Shown: piece by piece, positions 13,501-27,540 of the stretch
How the letters are laid out: each line of letters starts with the position of its first letter
Numbering within the stretch: position 1 is the first letter of the stretch
From: Buxus sempervirens
Lineage: Eukaryota > Streptophyta > Magnoliopsida > Buxales > Buxaceae
Assembly: GCA_947561395.2 (NCBI GenBank)
Contig: OX387184.1
Coordinates: 28,324,766-28,388,765 of the forward strand
Direction: 5' to 3'
DNA length: 64,000 bases
Made by a program: the position numbers and the translations under genes
The notes under the pieces: model-generated
Seen by the model: the letters and a program-made list of their open reading frames with translations, nothing else
Told to the model about the DNA's origin: nothing
The model's database searches: none

Positions 13501-16500
13501 CCAAGAGATTTCCTCAAGTCTTAAGATCTCCTCTATTTTGCCTTTAATCTCATCCCGTCTCACCCGATCTTCCTGATTTCACATTCCATCCCCCTCCTTG
13601 ATGTTAAGTCTCTCTAGTTCCTCTTATGCTTCTTTTTTCTTGCTTTCAAGTCTCCCAAAAGAATCTTTATTCCAATCTTTAATACTTTTTTTTACTTCCC
13701 TCAAGCTACGCATGAAAATAAAATCCGCCCAACCTACGATTCCCTCCCTCCCTTTTCTCCACCATTCCTTAAACAAATCCGGGAAATCAGGGTGTTCCAA
13801 CCACATATTCTCAGACCGGAAAGGAGCTGGACCGTTTCTTATGTTTTCATTTGACAATAGCAATGGGCTATGATCTGATGTGGGCCTAGGGAGCAAAAAT
13901 TGAACCATGGGTGTGAAATGATCATCCCAAGAGGCCGATGCTAGGCATCTATCTAACCTAGAGCAGAGGGGAGGGTCTTGGAAATTCGACCATGTGAATG
14001 AACCTCCCGCAAGCGGGTAGTCGATGAGTTCACAATAATGAATCCACCTGGAAAAATCTCTCATGCTCCTAGTTACTCTTGGTCGGGTTTTATTGGTTTC
14101 ATGACAGTATCTATAGACTTTGAAATCCCCTAACACCACCAAAGGGTACCCGGATCCTGGATATCTTTGTCTCAAATCCTCCCTAAAACTTTCCCTACCC
14201 CTATCTCTGCAGGGACCATAAACAGCAGTTAGAAGCCATGAAAAGCTATCTGACCTTGAAGTGAAATGGATGGACATTGAAAACTCCCCTATTTGAACAG
14301 ATCCCCCCTGACCCAACCCATAATGTATTGACACGAAATAAACCTATTCGACTAATTAAGACATTAAAATAAAGTCCTAAATAAATATGCTACTCTAAGT
14401 AGACCATGTCGACTCCCAAACACGTCATATCAATTCCACTTCTTATGCATCATCCTTCTCCTCGTAGGCTGATTGTACACACTTGTAATATAGTAGGTAG
14501 TGAGCAATAATGCGCAGTAGGTATCATCATATAAATCAAGTCCCATGCAGAACTTCAATTGTAGAACTACACCCATAAACAATAGCAATGACATAATAAG
14601 ACAGATAAGCATGTTAAATAGATAATTAAAGCACATAATAAATAAAAATGTGCAATGATATGGAAGACCTTCTAATATCTTTATGTAATCTAAGATGTAT
14701 GACTTTTCTGAAGTAACTCTAATGAAAGAAATATTCAAAAATAAACAAAGTCAGGCTCAACCAGGCATGCAATGAAGCGGTGAGAGGGTGTGACACCTCT
14801 AGAAATATTCATCTTCACCTTATTAATTATCTTAGGGTTGCAATTTATAAGGAACTTCCCCCATGCTCTCTTATAATTGCTATGTAGTGCATTGTCAGAT
14901 TGTTGAGTCAGACCAGACACATGTCCCAATCGTATGACCCTCCCTCCACTTATAAGAACGGGTTTTCTTTACGATTTTCTAAGTGTACATCATAGTTCTA
15001 CGGGCTTTCAACCAAATGGAGCACTACGTCGAGCCACTATTTGCACCAAGGGGATCATTTGCAAGATGCTCACACATCTTTGTGAAGTCCGGCTTTAAAC
15101 AATAACACAGTCTCGACCTATTATGCCTTTTAGAGATTTCCTTTCAAGGTCTTGCATCATTTTGGTAGCTACAACTTACAAGCTAGGTCTTGAAATCCAT
15201 GAAAAGTCCTCACTACGACATGTAAGGACATGGACAAGGACTTTTGATGACTGTTGGTAGACCCTCATACCTCACCTGTTCCAAAACAGTGTCAATAACA
15301 TGCTGTACACATACACGAGTCCTATTTATATCACAATAATGCAATTATAATGCTCACTCATGGTCTTCATTAACAATCATAGCAAGTACCTGTACCTCCA
15401 ATAAGCATGTTATAATTTTATTCAATATATGTTTTAGTGATCATGAGGTAGTTTAGAGCTCAATTATTATTATTATTATTTTTTTTCCTGAAAGTTAAGC
15501 AAGATGTATTAGATAATATATACAGAAATGTACAAAGCGGAACTTGAGCGCTTCCTATCCTAGAGGGCTAAGCTTACAACCAAAAGAATACATGAGGGTT
15601 GGGTAACAACACTCTCACACACAATAATTCTTCCCATTGCACAAGCTAAAAACAAACATTTCTAGCCCAAAATGCCTAACAAAATTTGGTCTATTCCCAT
15701 TGTAGACCCCAATTATGAACTAGTTGTCTTACTCGGTCGATGTCATTTGAAATCAATTTTTCCTTCACCAACCTTGTTTGGACATCCGAAATGATATAAC
15801 TTAGCACTTGCAATGCCGGGAGTTAGCTAGACTTGAAAGCTCTCCTGTTGCTCTCCTTCCATAGATGATAAACAGCTGCTGATAATCTAAGTTTAAAGAG
15901 GATGTGTTTACTTGCTGAAGCCGAATACTTCCCCGCCCATTGTACAAGCTCACTCCAGGTCCTATTGATCGGCCTAATGCAATTAATAATGAGCATTCTG
16001 CTCCATGTTTTCCAACTGTACTTGCATGAGAAGAATAAGTGATTGTGCAACTCATCTTCAGCTCTACAAAGCAAGCACCTTCTGCTACAAGAGATTCTCC
16101 ACCTATCAAGCTTATCTAATGTTAGCAAGCCTTGCTTTCTTGCCATCCAAAGATTGAACGAGTGCCTTGGGATGCCGAGTTTGTGCCAAACCAGTTTGCT
16201 CCAAGCAACTGGTTGCTTCTGTGGTTGGATAGCTTTGCATTTCGTTCCTATTTCAAAAATACCAGATTTTGAAGGTAACCAACTCACCATGTCAATGTGC
16301 GAGCTATTCGGCTTCGGTAGCTGATGCAACTTACTCCAAATTCTGATCAGGTCCGCAGTTATAGCAGTTGGAGGGTGCCAATCATTTCTAGATATGATGC
16401 TCTCCACTTTTGCTTCTTCCAGAAGGCTCGAATCATACACAAGCCGAGGACCATATCTAGGTGCTAGGTGGCCGTTTGGGTGCCAATTGTCATACCAAAA

Positions 16501-19500
16501 GGACTTGTCTTTCCCATTTTTTACAAAGTGCTTCACTAGGAGCGCCGCTTTATCTCTAAGATTTAGTGTTTTCCTCCACACCCATGAGCACTTTGAAGGA
16601 GTTTTCACCTGCCATAAATTCTTTTCCTTTAATAAGTTTTTCTGAACCCATTCAACTTTCAACCCACACACTTTGATTCTTGTTCACTATCATCAAAATC
16701 AACTTAAACACTGCCCCCTTATTCCAACTACTTAGATTATGTAGCCTGAGTCCCTCAACCTCTTTCTGAGAGCACACAACATCCCAACTAACAAGAGCAA
16801 TTCTACCATTTAGGCCTATCCACAAAAAAAAAAGTATAAAAACATTCATAGCATTATATTTACAAAATCAAGGTTGACAATGTCGTGACATTTTGGTATT
16901 TTCCAAGGTGGCGGCATGAAACCACCTTGGAAAATGATTTCTCGTGGTTTACTTGATGTCAGTGAGTCGTGAAATGTCGCCGACATTTCGGTGACATCAA
17001 GTAAAAGTTATTAGCTTTTCTCTGATGTCAACGAAATATTAGCGACACTTCGCGAAATGTTAGTAATTTACTTTTTTAATTTTAGCTTTTTTCGATTTTT
17101 TTAATGTCCGGCAATTTTCCCTCATTTCGGCAACTTTTTGCTGGTGACACCTACCGAAATGTTGTTTGAAACGACATTGTAAACCTTGTTTTTAGACAAA
17201 ATTGACAAAAATATACAAAAGAAGCATTTCTGGGTTTGTTGCTTGAGCTCGGGTTGAGTGTGAGTTGAGTGCCAAACTTAGTTTCGCAAAAAACATTACT
17301 GCTGGTTTACTGCTCGAGCTTGTCCTCGTGTGCGAAATTTCACGCTTGAGCGCAAGTCTAGTGCCAAGCAAGTGACAAACAAATCATTCACAGCGAAATA
17401 TCCCACTCAAGCTGGAGAACTCGCGCCATAGCCTTGCTCGAGCGGTGTCTAGTGCTACTCTTAGGTTCGGCAGAAATTAAGCTTTTATTAACCAGCTCTT
17501 GTCTAGTGCTCTAGCGGAAGTTGATTTGCTCATCCCTCGATCGAGCATTTGTCGAGCGTTGAACCCAATTTTTCCAGAATTTGATATTTGAACAATTCAG
17601 CCTCGTTTTTCTCAATATTTACTCCTATAAACGTGTTTCTAAACACCCAATAATGAATTTCTAACCATCCAATTGCATCTAATTCACCTGGATAAAAATG
17701 TAGCTATCCTACCATTGAAATTCTAAATTTTATAGTTAGGTTTCTATGCCAAAATTCATGCTTCAATCAAAACATCAACCACACATACAATTAAACCTAA
17801 TAGCATGTTTCTAAACATCCATACAGTAAAACCCATAAATAAAAACATGAATTGAAGCATGAAGTTCAATTATCAACAGTATTATGCATATTATCCATAA
17901 AATCAACATATCATACAAGCAATCTCATATATTACAACTTATGGCATATAACCAAGCATTATCTTGACATAAAATCAATGATATTCATCTCTCCCAATCA
18001 CCAGAAATTTGCAGAAACTCACATAGGTATAATTCCTACAATTTAGGGTTCTACTTACAACTAAATACCGTAGATCCACCTACCTCAACTCACAATATCC
18101 TTTGCACAATGAGATCTCTTGAAAATCCCGTGAGTTTGATTACCAAATCTCCTCTTCTTCCTCCTCTAATCCACACGTCCAGCAAGTCTAGGGTTTGCTT
18201 CAAAAGCTCTACGCGTCCAATCCTAGCAACAATGAATAAGAAGTCCTAATTTAGGCTGCATTTGGTATTGTTTTTTGCTTTTGGTTTTTTGTTTTTTGAA
18301 GCAATAAGCATGTTTGGACAGTGAGTACTTTTGCTTCTTTTGAAGCAACTAGGAAAAATTGAATAGCAATAAAATTTTGCTTCTCAAGGAATGCAATTAT
18401 ATTGATTTTTGCTTCATCATGAGAAGCAAAAGCATTCACTGTCCAAACATACTTATCGCTTCAAAAAGCAAAAAGCAAAAGCAAAAAGCAATGCCAAACA
18501 CAGCCTTAGTTTTAAGTTAGTATTTATGCTAGGGCGTTAGATTAGTTAATTACTATCCTACCCAAATCATTGGAGAACTTGGGTTAGGTACACATTTTTA
18601 TTTTAATGAAATAGGCTAACCTCTTATTTATTATTTATCTTATTATCAATTTACTGTTTGACCTTTTTTATTCATTTCATTAGTTTCTAAGGTGTTACAA
18701 ATTCGCTTTTGTTCTTTCTTTTGTTTCATTTCAGTGTTTCTGTTCTAGAAAGTTTATTGCCATGAATGATCATTCTTCTATCTAAAGCTACCTAGTGTGT
18801 TGTATTCTCGCATTCTTGACATAGCATCTTTCTGGACACTGAAATTGACATGGTTATTAGACACTGGTTAGTATGGTTAGATGTGGATCACATGACCAGC
18901 ATTCATTGAAGGTAGCTTTAGAGATAACGGCTTGTATGATGTCCTTATGTTAAAATCATGGAACTATAGATGGAATACCTAGTATGATAATTTTCTGCTT
19001 CTTTATATTGACTTAATTATCATAATGGAAAACCTAATATGATAATTTTCTGCATCTTTACATTGAATCAATTATCATAATCTTGGTCTTATGAAATGAA
19101 ATGCGATAATCTCAAAATCAGGAAATTAAATTTGTGAACTCTCACTATCGACAGAATGTGGCAAAGTGCTTAGTTTTGATGTCTAAGGATTTTACTACTA
19201 TTCATTTGTTTTTTGATTTTTTTTATGATTATAAGAATCTTACTTCTGATTAATTTCTTTTCATACCTTATTGAATTATTAGTTAATTATTGGGGTAGCG
19301 ATGAGCCGAGTTGAGGCGGGCTTAATATAAGGTATAAGCATGGTTTATAGTTGGTGTTCTGCCGAAAAATCGTCTTTTTTGAAGTTGAGATGCATTTCAT
19401 AGCTGGAAAATTGCTGATTTGAAGTTTTGGCGATTTTTCGAGTTGTGCCGGAAAAACGGGGTTGCGTGACAAGCGAAACAGGGGGAGACACAAATTTTTT

Positions 19501-22500
19501 GGTGTTTTCGGTGGCATGCCGATGAAATTTGGCAAAAACATCCCAAAGTCAAAGAACACCTAGTTTTTTGCTTTTGTTGATTTTTCTAGCATTGATGTGC
19601 CGTTGAAATTTCGTTTTGTGCCATGGGTGGCATTGCACCCCAATCGGCATAGAAATGGTAAACCTTGGGTATAAGAGGCTTTATGGTTGCCCAAGTACGG
19701 CCCAACCTTGTTTTGGGCTTCAAATGCACAACCAAGGCTGACCCTAAAATAAAAATAGAAGCTTGAGCCTGGCGCTTTTAGCCCTAGTTTTTGTAATTTT
19801 TTCTAATTTTATTAGAAAATTATTTCAATATTGTACTTGTCCATACTTGTGGCAGAACTAAAAGAGACCAAATAAGAAATGATGACATTCGAAAATGGTT
19901 AGGCATAGCATACATTAGGGATAAAATGGAGGAGAGTAGGTTAAGGTTGTTCAGTCATGTAAAGCGGAGAGCTAGAGATGCACCTGTAAGAAGGTGGGAA
20001 AGTATGCATATTGAAGGGCTTAAGAGAGTAATAGGAAGACCTAAAAAGACATGGATGGAGTCTATAAAACAAGACTTACAAAAACATAGATTAACGGTGG
20101 ATGTGATTTTTTGATAGAGTGGGATGGGGTGACAAGATTAGTGTCGCCTACCCAACTTTGGTGGGAACGGGATTATGATGATCATACGCTATATAGGCTT
20201 TTTACTCATAATATAAGTTAAGCAAAAAATAATCACCACAAGAAGTTGCAAAATGAATTAGTGATATGATAGTTTAAGATATGCATATAAATATTAAACA
20301 AATTTTACACATGCAATGACATTCAAAATCGGGTTGGGGCCTAGACTAGCAGGGTTTCAACTAGAGATGCAACTCGGTTCTGTTCGGTACAGGTTGAGGT
20401 CAATCCAAGACCAAATCGACATTGTTAGAAGCCAACCCAAAACTGAACTGAACCGAATTGAAAACCGATTGTATTAAACCAAAAACCAAACCGATCTAAA
20501 ACAGAAAAACGAAACCCAAACTAAACTGAACCAAATCTTAGTTTCAGTTCGATTTCGGTTTGGTTTCTGATCTAAGCAAATAAATTTTCAATTGAAAGAG
20601 GGCCTAATGGATCCGCTAAGCGATTGTTCATGTCCACAGACAATAACGTGGACCTCAGCCCAAGCAGACCCAGCTCTAACCAAGAAAGGCCTGAACACGT
20701 TCATATTAGAGGGGCCTTATCTTTTATAACAATTGGCTGGGGGAGGAGTTTATCCCCCAGCTGATGTGGGACTAAATCCATCAGAGTACTTTAATAAAAT
20801 TTGCAGAAGCTTAAAAAAGTAAACTGATATTTAATAAATCTATATGAACCTAACTTATAAATAACTAATAAAGCATCTATAAAAACTCAACTGAAAGAAA
20901 TAACTACAATTTCAAAAATCAATTCCTATTAACTAAACAAAATCTCTAATTAATTTAAGTAAAAACGTTTCTACTTTTCAATACATCAATCTCACGTTAT
21001 AATTACCGATTAACTAATTAATTATATGAAAGATTCTTTTGTAACTAACTAACTAACTAACTAATCATTAGAGAGGACTTCTCAATAACTAATTAATTAT
21101 TAACAGGACCCTTTTAATAGCTAGTTAACTAACTAATTTCTAACTAACTCTTGAATAGCTTGTCATTGGATAAATAACCATGACCACATTATTTGTAATC
21201 TATCTAACTACACATTTGTCCTAAAAAAATATTCAACTTATCTCTCAATTCTCAGTAGGGCATGAGATTATCAACTTTTGTTTTAATTGGGTTTTTGTAA
21301 CCCTTATATAATTAAATAGTTCTACTTCTATTAACAACTCTCATTGTATGTAGGACCTGTTGAATAGGTTAAACCATATAATGAAGATGTCTTTTATCAA
21401 TCAACTATGACCCTGTAACATAATTTTATTATTACTTACGTGCCATTTTTTATGTATATGCAATCATAATACATATCCTGATCGGTCATGTGATAACCAT
21501 GCAATAGCCATGACTATAGGCCATAGTTTTCATGCAAATAGGAGCCATGGTTAACCATGGCCGATCATGGTTTACATGCATTTGCAAGCCATGCTTTTAT
21601 ATTTAATGAAAATTGCCATGGCCTGCTGGCCATGGTTTTTCTTAGAAGCATGTGAACATTATGATCGGGACATGTGATGAGCTTATTATTATTGCAATCG
21701 AAAAATAAATATAATACAAATAACAAATTCAGAGAGCTGATTTCTGAACATCAGTAGTGGCCCATTGCCATCCATCTGTTACGAACGAGTTTCAACAACT
21801 CTTATCAGGTGTGTTTTTCAACTAATACCAATGATGGGCTGTCGATTGGATCATTATCTTCCAAAGTCTGTCAACTAATAACTTTTACGTTCAGTCAAAG
21901 TTGTCGCAAATAAGACTAACTGATAGTTAATATTGACTACATCAAATAAACTGTTCTCTCCCAAAATTTAAATCAACCAGGAATGTTTTCCATCTATATA
22001 ATTCAGCAAATCATCACTTGCTGTTTCCTATCATACAAATAGTAAAATTTTTTCAATAAATAAAATAGATCAATCATCTTAGCTATGACAATATTCAAAC
22101 CTCAAGCCAATCTATTTCTATACAAGTTGGAACAGTTTCCAACAAGCCAGCAATGTGGTTTTAAAGCAACAAACAATCAGATCTTTATACTCATCATCTC
22201 CTTTGAATATAATGACAAGGAGAGAAGATAAAATAAAAATTTCGGCCACAAATCCTATGATCTAAAATTTCCAAACAGTATGAACAAATTACTCATGTGT
22301 TATTAGTTTAAAATTTTATTTTCTTTGCTACATAAACATATTTAATATTTGTTGTTTTACAGCAGATAGTTTAGCAAAGGCTGGAGCTATTTGTCATTCT
22401 CTAGCTGTTGGAGATATTTCTTTCTGTTTAGATGTTTAGATTGTTTTCATCTTAGTGGTGCCTCCCTGCTCACGGAACCTTTATTTATCTACCTGTTGTT

Positions 22501-25500
22501 TTTTTTCCTTCTATTTGTACTTTATCCATCTTAATTTTAATGGAATTTCATCACTTATAAAAAGAAAAGAAAGGATTTGAATGCTATATTGAATATGATG
22601 AAATCTCAATGTTTGTTGTGGAAATGGAACTACTATGATATCTGATTCTATTTTTTCAGTACCTAGATTTGTTTCTTACTAGAGTGGATGGCCTACGACG
22701 AAGGATTCCTCAAGCGGGTCAAATGGAGGGTAATCTTGACTATGCAATCATAAGGGACACATTTCAGGTATGCTTATGTATTTGGATCAACGTGCTGTGA
22801 AATATTGCTCTAACTATGTTGACTTGACTTGCTTTGTATATTAAAAATTACACATTGTCATTTGCGTGAAAGTTCTAGATTGCCTTCCCTTTCTTTGGTA
22901 CAGGCATGAATGGCTCCTTTTTGATTGTCTTAATATGACTCATGAAGTATTTTGTTTCCGTGTATCGGCATGTTAGGATGAGTCACATTTGATTTTTTGT
23001 TATTTTCCATTGATAAAAAATTAAATTATATTCAAAGATAAGAACCAGGAAAAAAAGTGTCTTTGAAAATGGACATTATGAAATAGGCAAATCTATAGTA
23101 TTTTTAATATACTTTTCAAAAGTTTGTTTCTCTTTTTTTTTTTTTGGCCTTGGGGGGTTGTGGAACTAGACTGAGTTTTAAATAATTGTAGACAACTTGT
23201 ATTTGGGAGTAAGATCATTTGAATTAATGAGATAAAAATTCCCTGCAATGAATTTTAGTTCTACTGATATCGGTTTTAGTGATCCCTTCCAAGGATTGTT
23301 GTAAGTCCTATCTATTGCAAGTCATTACAACACAAGCATTTTGAATGTGCTCCATAAGGTTTGTCATATTGGTAGCAATCTTGGTTTCACTATGTTGTAG
23401 GAACATCATAAGGAATCGTGATTGGTTCTATATGAATGACTTTGATCTTAAGTCTTGACTAGTTAGTGGTGCTAGAGTAATGAGTTTTTATCAGCTATTC
23501 TTTTGGATTATTATATAAATTTATGGTGGAACCACTTGAGATTGCACAGGAGTCCTTAGTTCTTGAGACAAGTTGCTCAGATTGAAGCACAATCAAGAAA
23601 TTTACAATGGCGCTTTAAATCAAAAGAATGGTTATATCTCCTTTGAATTTGAATTAGTTCACTCAAGTTAATTTTAATTTTACAAGATTCAAGCTGATGC
23701 CTACTTGAATTGTGTATACCTCCACCTGCTTCAGCTAAAATGTGACATCCTAGGTAATTCATAAGGGCATAATTTTTAGCAACAATTTCTTTTTCCTCCA
23801 ATATATGAAGGGGAATTCTCTAAAATTCAGTTTTCAGTGAAACTTGTGTTGAAACATTCACTTAAAAAGTGAAAATTCTGTTGAAATTTGATTTTTGTGG
23901 TGAGGAAAATCAAGATGTCTGAAATTTGATGTAGGTACTTGCTACTTTTATTTGTATTTTCTTATCTGGTTTGACAACCATAGACGTCTAACATTGACTT
24001 TGAAATGATTTTTGAAAATTTTGTAATTTAGTGCTGAACCTGTAGGGAAGTTTTAAAGATTGATTTGATAATTGTATAACATTATGATCTTTAATAAATA
24101 TCTTACACACCCTCTATAGCTTGGCATAAATATTTGGACCCTTTTGCTTTTTTCTCTTTTTAATAATACACTCTTTTATATGGAGTTTCAAATCACTTTC
24201 TTTGATATAATCTTTTACAGCTAGTCTCCTTAAAATTAATGGGCAAAATAACTCCATTCCTTCTACCTATGTCATAAGTTTATAGCATACCACAAAAATG
24301 GGGAGAATTTAGCTCTAGGCAAGCAAACCATATGGGTCACAGTATCCTGTTAGAAATATGAGGGCTAGTCCAAGTGTGATAAACTACAGAATGAGTCCAA
24401 GTAATTTATTCTATATTTTATTAACTTTAAGCAAGTATTCTAAACTACAGAATGAGTGCAGGTAATTTATTGTATATTTTATTAACTTTAAGCAAGTATT
24501 CTTTGACCCATTTGCCTGCATTATAACTAATCTCATTTGCATACAGCATGCTTCTGACTACTTGTGCACTCAACTAAAGAACACAGATGGTTTATTGCAT
24601 TTGCACTCTTACTGGGCCCGTTTAGAGTTAAAACTTGGAAAGGATTTGGATGCAGTTCGTGGAGTTTGGGAGAGCTTGCTTAAAACCAGGTTTGGTCCTC
24701 CATAATTTCCACCACTAGCAAATTGTTGCATGATTTTTTTCATTTTCCTTTTTCTTTTTCTTTTCTTTTTTTTTTTCTTTCTGAAAATATGACTTGCTAT
24801 CTGTTGTCACAGTGGTTCAATGTTGGAAGCCTGGAAATGTTATATAGCAATGGAAATTGAACTGGGCAATATAAATGAAGCTAGATCCATCTATAGGAGA
24901 TGTTACAGTAAAAGGTTCATGGGGACAGGTTCAGAGGTATTTTTCTTGCTCTTATATATCTCCATTTTCATGTGCTTGTGTCATATATTGCTGTTACATT
25001 TGGTATCTAAGGAGTTAATTCGTTCAATTTTGTGGCTACTTTTAGTTGTACAATATGAGGCCACCTTGACTAAAATATTACAAAAGCTTTTTTTTTAACT
25101 GGCACGAAAGCAAGTCAATGGGTATATATATCATGTTTTTACGTACTTACGTTGCACCTTGGCAGGGCTTTTAAATTTTTTTTTTCATTTCTAATTTTGC
25201 CACTTTTTTATTATTTCTTGGAGAGAAGCACTATTGCAAACCCCTTTATATGTAGTGGTATACGTATTATGGAGCCGTAAATCAGTTTCCCTTCGGCAGT
25301 ACCCTCTATGCTTCAAAGGCTGATGGAAATGTAAATGAAAACAGCATGTTCGAAAGTTTCTTTATCTTAAAGATTTCACGCTACATTATTTCCTTTGTCC
25401 AATCCTGAACTTTAGTTATGATCTGCAGCTCTCTTTCAAACCTTCTGACAAGTAAAGCTCTCTGATATGATCCCTTCGTATCTGATTGTCACTCTCTCCT

Positions 25501-27484
25501 GTTACATATATAGTACCTATATGCAAATTGACAAAAGATGCCCCTCATGTCATTTGTTAAACTATTTGACATTATATATCAACCACTGGATCAAGATGGA
25601 GCATATAAGTCATCAGAGGGCTGGGTAAAATGGGAAACATTATTTATGGGAGTTTGTTCCACGCTATTGTATGGTATATTTGGTTAGAGCGTAATAGCAG
25701 GATATTCCAAGACACCCGGAGGTTGGTGGAACAGGTGATTGATACTATACTGGTATCTGTTGCTTCATGGGTGACAGTGTTACTGGCATTTCAGGGGGTT
25801 GGAGTCAGCAAGATTGTGGCTGATTGGTATGAGTGGTGTTTCTCGAACTCTCCGCTGGTGTTAAGACCGGCGAATGATGCAACGGTGGTTGAGATTGCAG
25901 GCGATGTGACATCTATCAGGTGAGGGGTGGCCTTAGAAAGTTGTGGAACTGCTTGTTCCACAATTTTTAAGGTGGTTATATGGAAGGTGAGGGCGTCATG
26001 TGATCTGAGGGCTACTAGAGTTTTTTGGGGCTGTATATGTGCTATTGGAGTCTTTTTGGGGACTTGGGTTTAGGTCTATGTCCCATTTGAGATAGCCTCT
26101 TGTACATTCTTTTTTCCATACCATATATATATACACACATACTCATTACTCATAAAAAAAAAAAAAAGAAAAAAAAAAAGAAAAAGGAAAAAAGAAAGAA
26201 AGAATGTCATACAACATTTTAAATAGCTGTAACTTCTCAAACCATGCTGGAGGAGACTGTTTCAGGCCATATATTGTTTTCCTGAATTTCAGACACTAGA
26301 ATTCCCCCTTAGCAACAAACCTTGGAGGTTGTTCCATAAAGACTTCTCCTTGACGGTCACCTTACAGAAATACATTTTTAATATCCAAGCCAAGAAATTC
26401 GTTAAAATGTATAAAAAATACTTGGATTTAAGGCAAAAAAATTATACTTTAGTTCTGGTTACTACAAAATGGACACCTGTGGCAAGTTTTTTTGCCATCA
26501 CTGGATCTTAAACCAAAGAGTCAAAGTTCCATGAAGGTCTATCCATGCCATAAGTTTGTTTTTAAACTTTTGCATGCTGTCAATATTTTAATCTCTCAAG
26601 TATTCCATTATCCTGATATTACACATTGACAATAAAGAACATTTTTTTTTTCAGTTTTCAATTCCTATATGTGGAGTTCATAATGCTTCTTTTTCCTTTT
26701 CCATGTCTTTTTTTTAATTTTTTTTAATTTTTTATAAATAAGGATGAGTGAGTGCCTCATGATAAATTTTATAAATAAAGAGATGCAAAAAATATAAAAT
26801 ATGAAAGAGAGAAATTGTAAAATGATTCATAATAGGAATTAGGGTTTTGGGTAATTGTTTTGAAACTCGATGGATATTACTCGGTATTGCTTCAATGTGA
26901 GGGGTTTAATTTGAAACCCTGCATACCTTTTTCCTTATTTATTTAATATACTTCATCATTCGTTGTCAAAGAATATGAAGGGTTTCGTTTGAAAGTACTC
27001 AACTCCGTGAAACTCGCTTAATTTTGATCGAGAACGATACGGTGCGCACGATGTTGAGTCACATTAGGCGATATAACTCAGTATTTCTTGAATTGTAAGT
27101 CACTACTTGGTAGAGGCTTTAAAAAGCCTCTGACGAGCTTGGGACACCATTTTTGGAATTCCCTAGCTCAGATGTTCACACCCGTCCATGTTCAAAAAAA
27201 TTTGCGTCCCCTCCTATTTTGAGGTGATCTTCCATCCCATAACAACCTTGACCCAAATTTGTGATCCTTTTGTGCAGATTTGATTTTTCTTTTGAACGAG
27301 CAATTTTCCAAAAAAATCCAGAAAAGAGCTTAAAGAAAGTAGGTGTGTGATGACAGTAGCTCCATGAAGGTACAAATAGGTTCTTCTCTTTTTCTCCCTT
27401 TCTTCTCCTCCTCTTCTCCTCATCTGGCCTTCATCTTTTCTCATCTTTTGGACTTCTCTTCTCCCATTTTTGGCTTCTTGTGAA

Positions 27485-27540
<56 letters not shown>

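Larger units (their letters stand above)
10136..14329 (-). mobile_element. 5'-truncated LINE (L1-like) with 11-bp TSD
   Basis: The body (10147-14318) is flanked by cataatgtatt at 10136-10146 and 14319-14329, with the A-tail (poly-T on +) at the left. On the - strand the order is: apurinic-type endonuclease from about 14318 to 13624 ([15 protein letters not shown]; its N-terminal quarter is missing); reverse transcriptase from about 13560 to 12330 ([39 protein letters not shown]); maturase-like and zinc-knuckle region 12430-10955 ([24 protein letters not shown]); and RNase H 10897-10385 ([19 protein letters not shown]). The reading frame is interrupted several times, so it is inactive. The perfect duplication argues for moderate age. 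Confidence 0.9.
10005..18699. mobile_element. Probable solo LTR (about 2.9 kb net) split by later insertions
   Basis: The block starts TG at 10005 and ends TGTTACA at 18699, flanked on both sides by aattc (10000-10004 and 18700-18704). Without the nested LINEs (10147-14329, about 15476-16855) and the MITE (18254-18508) its net length is about 2.9 kb, close to the solo LTR at 42926-45667, whose end is also TGTTACA. No retroviral coding parts were seen in the remainder. The left boundary rests mainly on the TSD and is less sure than the right. Confidence 0.5.

Noticed and set aside
15476-16855. Target-site duplication for the second LINE
   Set aside because: The (ATT)n/poly-T end obscures the junction and no matching flank could be read.
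21480-21680. CCATGG-rich patch as a MITE
   Set aside because: A perfect 18-bp palindrome is present but no convincing terminal inverted repeats or target duplication were found.
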